Assembly: GCF_003443535.1 (NCBI RefSeq)
Contig: NZ_CP031946.1
Coordinates: 2,979,001 to 3,043,000 of the forward strand
Reading direction: 5' to 3'
DNA: 64,000 nt
DNA from: Ruegeria sp. AD91A
GTDB taxonomy: Bacteria; Pseudomonadota; Alphaproteobacteria; Rhodobacterales; Rhodobacteraceae
Shown: one piece after another, positions 37,207 to 46,062 of the stretch
How positions within the stretch are numbered: position 1 is the first letter of the stretch
Layout of the letters: the number at the start of each line of letters is the position of its first letter
Notes under the pieces: generated by a model
Database searches by the model: none
Told to the model about the DNA's origin: nothing
Seen by the model: the letters and a program-made list of their open reading frames with translations, nothing else
Translations under genes and position numbers: made by a program

Positions 37207-38874
37207 ATGATGGCCGAAATCGAGTTTTCACAGAACGGATCGCGCAATCGCGGTGTACGCGGTACCCGACTGCTGGCGGGGATCGCCTATGTCGTGGCTG
37301 CCGCGTGCCTTTTGCCGATGATCGCCGTGGTCCTGGCGGCTGTAACCGGGGGAACGGACACAATCTCGCACCTGATGGAGACGGTGCTGCCCGGCTATAT
37401 CGTGACGACCCTGATTCTCGTGGTGTTGGTCGCGGCGGGCACGTTCAGTATCGGCACCGGGGCGGCCTGGCTGGTAACGATGACCCGTTTTCCCGGAGTA
37501 CGGTTTCTAGAGATCGCACTGGTCCTTCCGCTGGCCTTTCCGGCCTATGTTCTTGCCTATGCCTACACCTTCATTCTGGATCACCCGGGCATCGTTCAAA
37601 GCACGCTGCGTGATGTAACCGGTTGGGGCCCGCGCGACTACTGGTTCCCGGAAATCCGCTCGACCGAGGGCGCAGCGGTCATGTTGATCCTTGTGCTCTA
37701 TCCCTATGTCTACCTGTTGGCGCGGGCTGCGTTCCTGCAGCAAAGCGCGACCGCATTTCTGGCGGCGCGGGCGCTGGGTAACAATCCATGGCTGGCGTTT
37801 CGGCGCGTTTCACTCCCGATGGCGCGGCCTGCCATTGCAGGCGGTGTACTGCTGGCCGTCATGGAGACCATCGCGGATTTCGGAACCGTGTCGTATTTCG
37901 GTGTGCAGACCTTTGCCACCGGGATCTACACAAGCTGGTTTTCTATGGCCGACCGGGCTGCGGCTGCACAACTTGCGCTGTGCCTGCTGGGCTTTGCCCT
38001 GATCATGGCCGTGGCCGAGCGCACCCAGCGCGGCAAGGCAAAATACTATCAGGCCGGGAAACAGCATGTGGCGCAACCGGCGGTACATCTGACGGGCCCG
38101 CGGGCCTGTGGCGCATTCTTGCTTTGTGCGATACCTGTTCTTTTCGGGTTTTTGCTGCCTGTTATCATTCTGGTCGAGATGGGCCTGGAATCCGAACAGA
38201 ACTTGTTTTCGCAGCGCTATATCGGCTTCATTCAGAATTCGCTGATCCTTGCTGGTACGGCGGCGGTCATCACCGTTTTTGCGGCGATCAGTGTCGGGTT
38301 CTTTCAACGCCTAAGACCGGGGCGCGCCTCGTCTGCGACTGCTTATATGGCGCGTCTGGGATATGCGGTGCCCGGCGGCGTCATCGCGGTTGGCTTGATC
38401 GTCCCCTTCGCGAGCTTTGACAACGCGCTGGACGTTTGGATGCGTCAGACCTTCGATGTGTCCACGGGGCTGTTGGTTACAGGTTCGATCTGGTTGCTGG
38501 TCGCTGCCTACATGGTGCGGTTCCTGGCTGCTGCGCTCAGCGCATATGAGGGTGGCCAAAGCACGGTACACGCCAATATGGATGCCGCAGCCCGCTCACT
38601 TGGTCAGACGCCGTTGGGAACTTTGCGGCGTGTTCACCTGCCCATTCTGACTCCGTCTCTGTTGACGGCCCTTCTGATCGTGTTCGTTGACGTGATGAAG
38701 GAACTTCCGGCCACTCTGATCATGCGGCCGTTCAATTTCGATACGTTGGCGGTGCAGGCATATCGATTGGCCTCGGACGAGAGATTGGAGGGCGCAGCTG
38801 TGCCTTCGCTGGTTATTCTGGCGGTAGGTCTGCTGCCGGTAATCCTGATCTGCCGTCAGGTCGGCCGACGGTAA
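37207..38874 (+). CDS. Iron(III) ABC transporter permease (FbpB/AfuB type)
   Basis: A 555-residue permease with two fused halves, each having about six hydrophobic helices and an EAA-type loop (AARALGNNPWLAFRRVSLP and AARSLGQTPLGTLRRVHLP). This double-domain form is usual for ferric-iron importers; the loop near the end, LPATLIMRPFNFDTLAVQAYRL split in two, is typical. A binding protein and ATPase would be needed but are not next to it, so they must be encoded elsewhere. ATG 37207 and ATG 37210 are both possible; the ribosome site is poor (CCGGG). Confidence 0.88.
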   Translation: MMAEIEFSQNGSRNRGVRGTRLLAGIAYVVAAACLLPMIAVVLAAVTGGTDTISHLMETVLPGYIVTTLILVVLVAAGTFSIGTGAAWLVTMTRFPGVRFLEIALVLPLAFPAYVLAYAYTFILDHPGIVQSTLRDVTGWGPRDYWFPEIRSTEGAAVMLILVLYPYVYLLARAAFLQQSATAFLAARALGNNPWLAFRRVSLPMARPAIAGGVLLAVMETIADFGTVSYFGVQTFATGIYTSWFSMADRAAAAQLALCLLGFALIMAVAERTQRGKAKYYQAGKQHVAQPAVHLTGPRACGAFLLCAIPVLFGFLLPVIILVEMGLESEQNLFSQRYIGFIQNSLILAGTAAVITVFAAISVGFFQRLRPGRASSATAYMARLGYAVPGGVIAVGLIVPFASFDNALDVWMRQTFDVSTGLLVTGSIWLLVAAYMVRFLAAALSAYEGGQSTVHANMDAAARSLGQTPLGTLRRVHLPILTPSLLTALLIVFVDVMKELPATLIMRPFNFDTLAVQAYRLASDERLEGAAVPSLVILAVGLLPVILICRQVGRR

Positions 38875-38953
38875 CACTTGTGTCGTAATTGTAAGACAAC
38901 AGCGCATCAGGCTTGATTCAAACGCGAATTCCGGCAAGGCTGGAGGTATGAAT

Positions 38954-39298
38954 ATGCAGCCTCCCAGCCGGTTCTCGGCAAGCGCAGCGCAGATGCCCGT
39001 GGCTTTCGACCGGCATGAGATGTCTCAAATCCTATCCGTTTATGGTCGGATGGTCGCCGCCGGGGAATGGCGCGACTATGGTATTTCCAACCTGCGCGAC
39101 ATGGCGGTGTTCTCGATCTTCCGGCGCACCGCGGAACACCCGATCTATCGGGTCGAAAAGCACCCGCGTCTGAGATCCAGACAGGGAATGTACTCTGTGA
39201 TCGGTATGGATGGCCGCATCCTGAAACGCGGCCACGATCTGCGCGCGGTTTTACGGGTGTTGGAACGCAAGCTGATCCGGGCCGTGAACCCGGATTAG
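38954..39298 (+). CDS. DUF2794 family protein
   Basis: A 114-residue protein that I recognise as a DUF2794 member, a family of unknown function kept in alphaproteobacteria. The core reads MSQILSVYGRMVAAGEWRDY, AVFSIFRRTAEHPIYRVEK and KRGHDLRAVLRVLERKL. I start at ATG 38954 because GGAGG lies seven bases before it; ATG 38948 is too close to the same site. It stands alone and faces the NlpC/P60 gene with three bases between the stops. Confidence 0.88.
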   Translation: MQPPSRFSASAAQMPVAFDRHEMSQILSVYGRMVAAGEWRDYGISNLRDMAVFSIFRRTAEHPIYRVEKHPRLRSRQGMYSVIGMDGRILKRGHDLRAVLRVLERKLIRAVNPD

Positions 39299-39301
39299 AG
39301 C

Positions 39302-40183
39302 CTAAGACGCAGGATGTCGCCCATATCCTGTTACAGCCCCGAACTCTTTTCGGCCGATACGAGAGACAGCGTCCTCCAAAGGTTCTTTGGCAACAGCCAT
39401 GTGATGTGCATTTGCATGCACAAGCGTGTCTTGATCCAGCATCATGCCTACGTGACCTTTCCAAAACACCAGATCACCCCGGCGAAGCTCGGGGTTTGGG
39501 ATTGGCTTGAAGAACTCTGCTTGCATGTCGCTATCGCGAGGGCAGGGTAATCCGCAGGAATGAAAAGCGATTTGAATCAGGCCCGAACAGTCAAGTCCGA
39601 GTCCGGTATCGCCACCGTAGATGTAAGGGGTGGTAAGAAACTGTTCTGCAATTGCTGCAGGATCAGAACCCACCCAGTCTTTTTCGACCAGCTGTGTTTC
39701 GCGAATGTATCGCGGCGTTGGAATGTGGCCCTCTTCTTTCACGCAAACCCATCCGGTCGAACGAATGGTGTTTTCGCGTTCTGAATCACGGCGCGGCCAG
39801 TATTCTATACCAGCGCCAAAAGGCAGAATCCGTTCGTTCGCATTCTTGGTCACATCGGGGTGTTCCAATGAAACTGCTCTTGGCACGGAAACGCGGTGCG
39901 TTGGCTGAAGTGGCCGTCTTTCTATTTCCTGTCGCACCCACCCGACATAGCCATCTTTTTCGCGAAACCCGAACAGGTGGTTCTGCGCCCGTTCCAAGAT
40001 GATGAATGCTTCTCCGCACACCATCTGGCACTGCCGACGACCATTGGGTTTGTCCAGAACATCCCGCACAACCGATTGAATATGATATGTTTCACCATCC
40101 GAAAAACCATCAGCTTCGACCTGACCTTTCAGCGATGAATGCGCCACCCGTCCGTTGAAGCGAAGCAACCTGCGATCCGTCAT
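39302..40183 (-). CDS. NlpC/P60 family cell-wall peptidase
   Basis: A 293-residue C40 peptidase that probably cuts stem peptides of peptidoglycan or their fragments. The catalytic domain (about 165-285) has the Cys in GLDCSGLIQIAFHSCG, the His in WKGHVGMML and HANAHHMAV as third part. The amino half resembles bacterial SH3 domains that bind wall peptides, as in YkfC-like dipeptidyl peptidases. No signal peptide is seen, so it may act on imported muropeptides in the cytoplasm. It overlaps by four bases with the aminopeptidase gene upstream, which would complete peptide breakdown. Confidence 0.88.
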   Translation of the reverse strand: MTDRRLLRFNGRVAHSSLKGQVEADGFSDGETYHIQSVVRDVLDKPNGRRQCQMVCGEAFIILERAQNHLFGFREKDGYVGWVRQEIERRPLQPTHRVSVPRAVSLEHPDVTKNANERILPFGAGIEYWPRRDSERENTIRSTGWVCVKEEGHIPTPRYIRETQLVEKDWVGSDPAAIAEQFLTTPYIYGGDTGLGLDCSGLIQIAFHSCGLPCPRDSDMQAEFFKPIPNPELRRGDLVFWKGHVGMMLDQDTLVHANAHHMAVAKEPLEDAVSRIGRKEFGAVTGYGRHPAS

Positions 40184-41562
40184 AGCTCCAATATCTCCGG
40201 CAATGCGTTTAACACGGCGCGCGGCCCCTGACCCAGACCGCCTTTTGTGCGACCGGGCTCTTTACTGGGCTGCCAGGAGTAGATGTCGAAATGGACATAG
40301 CGGTGCGTGCCCACGAACCGTCGCAGAAACAAAGCGGCGGTGATCGACCCAGCAAATCCGCCCGATGGTGCGTTGTCCAGATCGGCAATACCGGGTTCGA
40401 TCATCGCTTCGTAAGGCGTGTGGAACGGCATGCGCCAGACCGGATCAGCCGAAACCTCTGCCGCGTGTGAAAGGGAAGACGCGCATTGCTGGTCGTCAGT
40501 GTAGAACGGTGCCAGATCCGGGCCAACGGCCACCCGTGCGGCACCGGTCAGCGTCGCCATCGAGATCACCAGATCGGGCTCTCCTTCAGCCGCCAGCGCC
40601 AGAGCATCAGCAAGCACCAGACGCCCTTCGGCATCCGTATTGTTGATCTCGACCGTAAGTCCCTTGCGGGAGGTCAGGATGTCGCCTGGACGGAAGGCAT
40701 TTCCGGCAAGCGCGTTTTCGACCGCCGGGATCAGAACCCGCAGTTGCAGCGGAATACCCAGCGCCATGATCATCCGGGCCAGTCCCAGCACATTGGCCGC
40801 ACCCCCCATATCCTTCTTCATCAGACCCATGGACGCGCCCGGTTTCAGGTTCAGCCCGCCTGTGTCGAAACACACACCTTTGCCGACAAGCGTCAGTTTG
40901 GGGCCGCTCCTGCCCCAGTTCAGTTCAATCAGCCGCGGGGCCTGTTCCGCAGCGCGTCCTACCGTGTGGATCATGGGAAAATTCTGATCCAGCAGGGCCT
41001 CGCCGGTGATCACGCTGCAGGAGGCACCGAATTCGCCAGCCAGAACCTCAGCCGCCTGCTGCAACTGCTCAGGACCCATATCCGAGGCTGGCGTATTCAC
41101 CAGATCGCGGGTCAGAACTTCGGCATTGGCCATGGCTTCGATACGGTTGGCATCCACACCTTCAGGTGAAATCAGCGCCGCCGATCCACCGGATTGAGAC
41201 GCGTAGCGATCGAAGGTGTAGCCTGTCATCAACCAGCCAAAACACTCCATCTCCAGCCGATCAGCGGGAATGCCGGACGCGATATGATAGGTTCCTTCCG
41301 GCAGTGTCATGGCTGCGGCGGCCAATGGGAACCTTTGTCGCGCACGCGTGACTTCTGTTCCATAACCGGCCAGTACAAAATCAACCGCGCCATGCGCACC
41401 TGGTACCAGCAGTGTCTGCCCCATCGCACCTGTAAACCCGTTTGCGGCAACCCAGGTCTGGACGGTATCCGGCTGATCCTGCAACCAATTGTCCAAATCC
41501 GGCTGCGCAATCACATGAAGCGGTATGGACGGGTCAGAGGGTGGGGCGAAGGACAGGGTCAT
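40180..41562 (-). CDS. Leucyl aminopeptidase, M17 family
   Basis: Two-metal aminopeptidase, about 460 residues from ATG 41562. The signature NTDAEGRLVLADAL is present, together with LVGKGVCFDTGGLNLKPGAS and MKKDMGGAANVLGLA metal-binding regions. It cleaves amino-terminal residues of peptides in the cytoplasm. The amino-terminal macro-like domain is shorter than in PepA, so PepB-like or generic M17 naming is safest. It is coupled to the NlpC/P60 gene by an ATGA overlap, giving a likely peptide-recycling pair. Confidence 0.92.
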   Translation of the reverse strand: MTLSFAPPSDPSIPLHVIAQPDLDNWLQDQPDTVQTWVAANGFTGAMGQTLLVPGAHGAVDFVLAGYGTEVTRARQRFPLAAAAMTLPEGTYHIASGIPADRLEMECFGWLMTGYTFDRYASQSGGSAALISPEGVDANRIEAMANAEVLTRDLVNTPASDMGPEQLQQAAEVLAGEFGASCSVITGEALLDQNFPMIHTVGRAAEQAPRLIELNWGRSGPKLTLVGKGVCFDTGGLNLKPGASMGLMKKDMGGAANVLGLARMIMALGIPLQLRVLIPAVENALAGNAFRPGDILTSRKGLTVEINNTDAEGRLVLADALALAAEGEPDLVISMATLTGAARVAVGPDLAPFYTDDQQCASSLSHAAEVSADPVWRMPFHTPYEAMIEPGIADLDNAPSGGFAGSITAALFLRRFVGTHRYVHFDIYSWQPSKEPGRTKGGLGQGPRAVLNALPEILEL

Positions 41563-41625
41563 GGGCGTCTCGGCTGATGGTTTCTGCGCACAGACTAGCC
41601 GCGCATGATCTGCCCGCAACCCCTG

Positions 41626-42015
41626 TCAGACGGAAAGGTCCTGCTGGTCCCAGACGGCGGTCAACGATCGTTCCCCGACACGGATCAAACGCCCGAGCGT
41701 CGCACCCGCCGCAACGGCGTCACCGGCATCGACGGTATGGGCCACGTCACCCGCCACCCGGGCCAGGGCCGTCATCCCGATCTGTTCGGATATTGCGACC
41801 AGTGACTTGGCACATTTGCGCAAGTCCGCCCATTCGCGCTGACGCCAGTAGCGTTCGCAATTTGACAGGCGCACGGCAAGCTCCTCGACCGTGCGGCACA
41901 GAACGTCCAGCGCATTCTTGTCGCCAAGTTGCCGGTACAGTCCGCTCAGTTGATCCGAGTCCAGACGGACGGATTCCTTGTGTTCAAGCGTGATAATCTT
42001 TTCCACCACATTCAC
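41626..42015 (-). CDS. Hpt-domain-like protein lacking the usual histidine site
   Basis: A small all-helical protein of up to 129 residues. The run LRKCAKSLVAISEQIGMTALARVAGDV, seen here in two parts around residue 75, has the helical rhythm of Hpt domains, in which the phosphorylated residue stands in an AHxLKG motif; here the corresponding place reads AKSLVA and no histidine is found. It may be a degenerate Hpt or simply a similar four-helix bundle. Three GTG starts (42015, 42009, 42006) are possible; AGGG five bases before 42009 favours that one. No kinase or response regulator adjoins it. Confidence 0.6.
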   Translation of the reverse strand: MNVVEKIITLEHKESVRLDSDQLSGLYRQLGDKNALDVLCRTVEELAVRLSNCERYWRQREWADLRKCAKSLVAISEQIGMTALARVAGDVAHTVDAGDAVAAGATLGRLIRVGERSLTAVWDQQDLSV

Positions 42016-42159
42016 CCTAATTCAAACGCCCCCACGGCGCGGTCTTGATCCTGGCAGCAAATTCCTTTGCAAAACCTTGCAGGGAAACCGGATAATGGCT
42101 CGAATTTTCCTTGAATTCGGTTTAGATCATCCGTCAGCGACAAGAACGGGAACATTGAA

Positions 42160-42810
42160 ATGGACTTTGCCAAACCTCTGCCGAGCTACCTTTTAAAACG
42201 GTATCACGGATGGAAGGCCACGACATATTCGGAAAACCAGGTCTGGTATCGCCGTCTTGCCGATGAGGGACAACGCCCCCGTGCCATGGTCATATCCTGC
42301 TGCGACAGCCGGGTTCACGTGACATCCATGTTCGGAGCCGACCAGGGCGATTTCTTTATTCACCGAAACATCGCCAACCTGGTGCCGCCCTATGCACCGG
42401 ATGGGGACCACCACGGCACCAGCGCTGCCATTGAATATGCCGTAACAGCGCTCAAGGTCGCTCATTTAATCGTTCTGGGGCATTCGCAATGCGGCGGCGT
42501 GCAGGGCTGTATCGACATGTGCAAGGGGCAGGCGCCGCAGCTGGATGCCAAGGACAGTTTTGTTGGTCGCTGGATGGATATTCTCAAGCCGAAATACGAA
42601 CTGGTCGCGGATATCGAGGACAGTGTCGAACAGGCCCGACAGTTCGAGCGTCAATCGGTTGTCGCATCACTGGAAAACCTGATGACCTTCCCCTTCGTCT
42701 CGTCAGCCGTTGAGCAGGGAGCGCTGAGCTTGCACGGCTTGTGGACGGATATCGGTGCAGGTGGGTTGGAAAGCTATGACCCTTATCAAAAAAAGTTCCT
42801 CCCGGTCTGA
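42160..42810 (+). CDS. Carbonic anhydrase, beta class
   Basis: Zinc enzyme that interconverts CO2 and bicarbonate, 216 residues. Zinc ligands are seen in ISCCDSRV (Cys, Asp/Arg dyad) and in VLGHSQCGGVQG (His and Cys). FFIHRNIANLVPP and GTSAAIEYAV complete the family pattern. It should supply bicarbonate for carboxylases or hold pH balance. It stands alone with its own promoter space and is followed by a strong intrinsic terminator. Confidence 0.95.
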   Translation: MDFAKPLPSYLLKRYHGWKATTYSENQVWYRRLADEGQRPRAMVISCCDSRVHVTSMFGADQGDFFIHRNIANLVPPYAPDGDHHGTSAAIEYAVTALKVAHLIVLGHSQCGGVQGCIDMCKGQAPQLDAKDSFVGRWMDILKPKYELVADIEDSVEQARQFERQSVVASLENLMTFPFVSSAVEQGALSLHGLWTDIGAGGLESYDPYQKKFLPV

Positions 42811-42847
42811 CGACGACACATCGGCAAGTCCGAAACGATAAAGATAG

Positions 42848-42871
42848 CGGCTCTGATTCAGAGCCGTTTTT
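42848..42871 (+). terminator. Rho-independent terminator of the carbonic anhydrase gene
   Basis: CGGCTCTG (42848-42855), loop ATT, CAGAGCCG (42859-42866), then TTTTT (42867-42871). A classic intrinsic terminator 37 bases after the stop. TATACT directly after it (42874-42879) could serve as -10 of the next gene. Confidence 0.85.
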
Positions 42872-42911
42872 GGTATACTCCACTCATTGCATTTGAAGAT
42901 CGGAGCCTACC

Positions 42912-43448
42912 ATGAAAGTCATCAAGCGCATCTTCGCAGGATTGGTCGTTTGCATTCTGGTTCTGGTCGCGGCTTCCTATCTGTTGCCAGGAAAGGCAGA
43001 AGTTTCGCGTAGCATTGCGATCGACGCTCCGGCGAGTGCCATCTTTCCTTACGTGAATTCGATGCAGGAAACCGAAAAGTGGTCTCCTTGGTTGCACCGG
43101 GACCCCGAAACCAAACTGACGTATTCCGGCCCTGCCGCCGGGGTCGGGAACACTCTGAACTGGGATTCGGATCACCCGCAGGTCGGCACGGGCTCACAGG
43201 AAATCGTCGAGAGCGTGGAAAACCAACGGGTCAGAACGGTGCTGGATTTTGGCCCGATGGGTACTGCCGCTGCGTCATTCAACCTTGAGCCTGACGGGGC
43301 GGGAACCAAAGTTACTTGGGGGTTTGAATCGGATCTGGGTCTCACCCCCATGTCCCGCTGGATGGGGTTGATGATGGATACGTGGGTGGGCGAGGACTAT
43401 GAACGTGGTCTGACCAATCTGAAAGAACTGGTGGAAACCCAAAGCTAG
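42912..43448 (+). CDS. SRPBCC family protein with membrane anchor
   Basis: A 178-residue protein with one amino-terminal hydrophobic helix (IFAGLVVCILVLVAASYLL) and a START/polyketide-cyclase-like fold: RSIAIDAPASAIFPYV, WSPWL, GSQEIVESVEN and TKVTWGFESDLG. These folds hold a hydrophobic ligand in a deep cavity, but this subgroup has no settled role. It may be anchored with the ligand domain in the periplasm. It lies between the terminator of the carbonic anhydrase gene and a convergent nuclease/phosphatase-family gene. Confidence 0.85.
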   Translation: MKVIKRIFAGLVVCILVLVAASYLLPGKAEVSRSIAIDAPASAIFPYVNSMQETEKWSPWLHRDPETKLTYSGPAAGVGNTLNWDSDHPQVGTGSQEIVESVENQRVRTVLDFGPMGTAAASFNLEPDGAGTKVTWGFESDLGLTPMSRWMGLMMDTWVGEDYERGLTNLKELVETQS

Positions 43449-43494
43449 CCCTTTGTTTCTACTGAAGCGTGCGGCAGTGTGCTTGACGGAAATC

Positions 43495-44412
43495 CTAGCC
43501 CAGTCGAAACCGGGCAAGCTTTCCCAGGTGGTCGGATCCCATGAAGGGGCGCAGCTCAACCGTTCCGGTTGTGCCTTTGGGGAACAACAGGTTGTCTATC
43601 GGCAATGGGATCTTCCAACTGCCGAGGTTGTGAGTGTTCAGGACGGTTCCAAAACTCTGATTGTTTGCGGCCGCTCCGATCCGTCTGACGCTTTCGCCCC
43701 AGGGCACCATGTTGAAATCTCCGGCAATCAGAACCGGTCCTTCAAGTTGGCTGATGCGGTCGGCAATCACCTGGCTTTGCCTGGCCTGGTCGTAAGGAAA
43801 TGGCCAGTTCAGATGAACTGATACGACCCAGACCAAATCACCGCCGGGCGCTTTGACCTGTAACCCCACAAGCCCATAACCTTGCAGACAGAATTCGGAA
43901 TTCTCGACAATCGGCAAGGTCGTCAGGATGGCGACGTTTTGTTCAGGGCGGAATTCACAGATCGCCTTTTCGGGGTAATGCTCGAACAGATTGCTCATGT
44001 ACTTGCGATTGTGGCTGGATACTTCCTGCAACGTCACGATCTGTGCATTTGACTCAATGATGTCTTCGGCCAGTGAATACCGGGGCCAGGCTTTGCTCAT
44101 GAGATTCTTCTGGTACAGCGTCAAGCAGGAGCCGTTGCAATCGTCCGAGGGCGCGGCAACGCTGGCTGCGATGGATCCAATGGCCGCCCCCGCAAAGACC
44201 AAGGTGGTCAAAGCAAGAAATCTGGAGCGCATGAATAGAAGTATCACGGCGCAGGGCAGGAGCAGAACACCAGCCTGAGGACGGAGCAGAGCGATTGAAT
44301 CTCCCACGGCAAAGACCTGCCCCGTAAAGCCGATGACGACCAGTGCCATCAGAACGCATGTGCATCCGATGGTCAGGGACTTGGCAATCCTGCGTTTGGT
44401 CGAAATGTGCAT
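43495..44412 (-). CDS. Endonuclease/exonuclease/phosphatase family membrane protein
   Basis: About 305 residues from ATG 44412 (GAGG six bases upstream). The amino third holds three hydrophobic helices; the rest is an EEP-fold enzyme with IVTLQEVSSHN (metal-binding Glu), VSVHLNWPF, VLIAGDFNMVPW and the final GSDHLG histidine motif. The domain would face the periplasm if the third helix ends outside. Family members cut DNA, phosphoinositides or other phosphodiesters; the substrate here is unknown. Four cysteines (CNGSC among them) fit a periplasmic place. Confidence 0.85.
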   Translation of the reverse strand: MHISTKRRIAKSLTIGCTCVLMALVVIGFTGQVFAVGDSIALLRPQAGVLLLPCAVILLFMRSRFLALTTLVFAGAAIGSIAASVAAPSDDCNGSCLTLYQKNLMSKAWPRYSLAEDIIESNAQIVTLQEVSSHNRKYMSNLFEHYPEKAICEFRPEQNVAILTTLPIVENSEFCLQGYGLVGLQVKAPGGDLVWVVSVHLNWPFPYDQARQSQVIADRISQLEGPVLIAGDFNMVPWGESVRRIGAAANNQSFGTVLNTHNLGSWKIPLPIDNLLFPKGTTGTVELRPFMGSDHLGKLARFRLG

Positions 44413-44719
44413 TCCCTGCCTCTTCCGCCTTGCGCGGAATACTGTTTGTAATCGGGCTTGTCGCATCCGCTCCGCCACGAACAAGGTTCAGTTTTTAGGT
44501 GGCAAGCGCGTTGGCTTTTGTCAACAGGTTGGCGACCTTCACCGCGTGCTAGACTGTGCGGCTGCATTGGTTTCTTTTGAGGTTTGACGGGTGCGGTTGA
44601 AATACGTGGAGGTGAAGTTTGACTGGCACACAAGAAAGAGAGCGAATCCGTTTTAGTTGTTGAAAGTCCTCTGTGGGCCCAATCTGGACATTGACGAGCG
44701 GCTATGCACACCGTGAGAC
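44413..44719. other. Intergenic region, 307 bases
   Basis: Divergent spacer between the EEP-family gene and the S41-like gene. I see no RNA gene, repeat or convincing small coding frame here; it presumably holds two promoters. Confidence 0.5.
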
Positions 44720-45910
44720 ATGTCACTCGCGGAAGACCTGAAACAAATTTTGGAAACTGTGCTGCCAACCGATCCCAGCTTTGGGAAGATCGAAAAGGCC
44801 GTGATAGACAGCTGTATTGGTGAAACCAGGCGATATGCCTTGGAGGGATCCATCGAAGCCTTCCTGATGTCAGCGATGCGTCTATTGGCACTTCCCGATA
44901 ATGGGCACACACGGCTGATCCCGAACGATGCGATCGAGGTGCTGCCGCTGAGGTTCGTGAGCGTAGGGTGTTCCGTGCAATTCATCGGCGCGGTACCAGA
45001 GATAACTGCACCACGAGGAGAGCTGATAGCGGTCAATGGCGCAGATTTGAGCCATATTGAAGCCACCGCTGAGCAGTTTCTAGCGGGAAGGCGACAAAGG
45101 AAACGGGTTATCGGACCGATTTTTTTGGCTTGGCCGTACGCTTTGGCACGTTTGGGTTTTTCGTCAAGCGGCGGAACGACCGAGTATCGTCTGCGGGACG
45201 AAAATGGACAGATAACGAATCTGAAAGTGGCCAATGAACATACCGTTCCTGGATCTGTGCTATACCCGAGAAACGAGCACGGCAAGGATGATCCAACCTG
45301 GCAGCCCGAGGCTTTTGTGGAGATAAAGGACTGGCAAGACCTTGGGCTATCAATAGCGTTACCAAGCTTCTTTGATTCAAACGAAAGTGCGCTGCTTGCA
45401 GCCATTTCAGCCGCAGTGGAACGCGTGCGCGCCTGTTCGAACAAACCGCTCTTGATTGACGTTCGCGGAAACACGGGGGGCGACTTTCTTCTAACGATGC
45501 CCTTGATCGACGCGATCTCGGAAAGCGCAAACAAGCAGGTTGTCGTGCTTGTCGATAAATTCACGTTTTCCGCAGCGATCGTGTTTGTAGCCATCCTCAA
45601 ACATCGATTGGGAAACAGGCTCAAACTCATTGGGGAGGAGATGGGCGATGGCTTGACGTTCTTTGCAGAGGGCGGGTTGCTCGATTTGCCGGCCAGCAAA
45701 GCCGTCGTTCGATACTCATCAGCCTTTCACGATTGGAAGAACGGAACGACTGACGAAACCACCCCGCCCGAAGTTGCGCGGGAAATCGTACCTGTAGGAG
45801 CACTGAATTTGGATTTGGAATGGGTCCAAGGGCCTGCAGTTGAGAATGCATTCGGCGAGTTCCATCAACGCGTTCTCAAGAGCATGAGCCATTGGATAAA
45901 CGACCGTTAA
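44720..45910 (+). CDS. S41-like (tail-specific/C-terminal processing) peptidase relative
   Basis: A 396-residue protein whose carboxyl half matches the S41 peptidase fold: PLLIDVRGNTGGDFLLTMPL, VVLVDKFTFSAAIVFVAIL with the serine in the expected nucleophile position, and LIGEEMGDGLTFFAEGG. The region between 85 and 135 could be a small PDZ-like or tether part (LIAVNGADL). No signal peptide is seen, so it seems cytoplasmic, unlike most CtpA-type enzymes. The Lys of the Ser-Lys dyad is not certain. Base use is less GC-rich than neighbours. Start ATG 44720 has only a weak GAGA site. Confidence 0.7.
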   Translation: MSLAEDLKQILETVLPTDPSFGKIEKAVIDSCIGETRRYALEGSIEAFLMSAMRLLALPDNGHTRLIPNDAIEVLPLRFVSVGCSVQFIGAVPEITAPRGELIAVNGADLSHIEATAEQFLAGRRQRKRVIGPIFLAWPYALARLGFSSSGGTTEYRLRDENGQITNLKVANEHTVPGSVLYPRNEHGKDDPTWQPEAFVEIKDWQDLGLSIALPSFFDSNESALLAAISAAVERVRACSNKPLLIDVRGNTGGDFLLTMPLIDAISESANKQVVVLVDKFTFSAAIVFVAILKHRLGNRLKLIGEEMGDGLTFFAEGGLLDLPASKAVVRYSSAFHDWKNGTTDETTPPEVAREIVPVGALNLDLEWVQGPAVENAFGEFHQRVLKSMSHWINDR

Positions 45911-45960
45911 ATTCGCACGGCGGTCGTTCAAATTGCCTTCCAATACTGCGCATTGGCGAA

Positions 45961-45987
45961 TGCCAAGTTTCTCCCGCAAACTTGGCA
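45961..45987 (+). terminator. Stem-loop after the S41-like gene
   Basis: TGCCAAGTTT (45961-45970) pairs perfectly with AAACTTGGCA (45978-45987), loop CTCCCGC. It lies 51 bases after the stop; no T run follows on the plus strand. Confidence 0.5.
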
Positions 45988-46000
45988 CTGACAAATAATC

Positions 46001-46029
46001 AAAAAACCCGCTGAACAATCAGCGGGTTT
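46001..46029 (-). terminator. Rho-independent terminator of asd
   Basis: AAACCCGCTGA (46004-46014) pairs with TCAGCGGGTTT (46019-46029); read on the minus strand the stem is followed by a T run (AAAAAA at 46001-46006 on the plus strand). It lies 34 bases after the asd stop. Confidence 0.85.
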
Positions 46030-46062
46030 CCTGGTTTTCAACCTTGGGCGAAAATCGGTATG

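Noticed and set aside
41442..41993. Plus-strand frame across the M17 peptidase start and the Hpt-like gene
   Set aside because: Arg/Pro-rich composition typical of a shadow and conflicts with two better genes.
44653..45699. 348-codon minus-strand frame opposite the S41-like gene
   Set aside because: Serine-rich and without motifs; the plus-strand frame shows S41 signatures.
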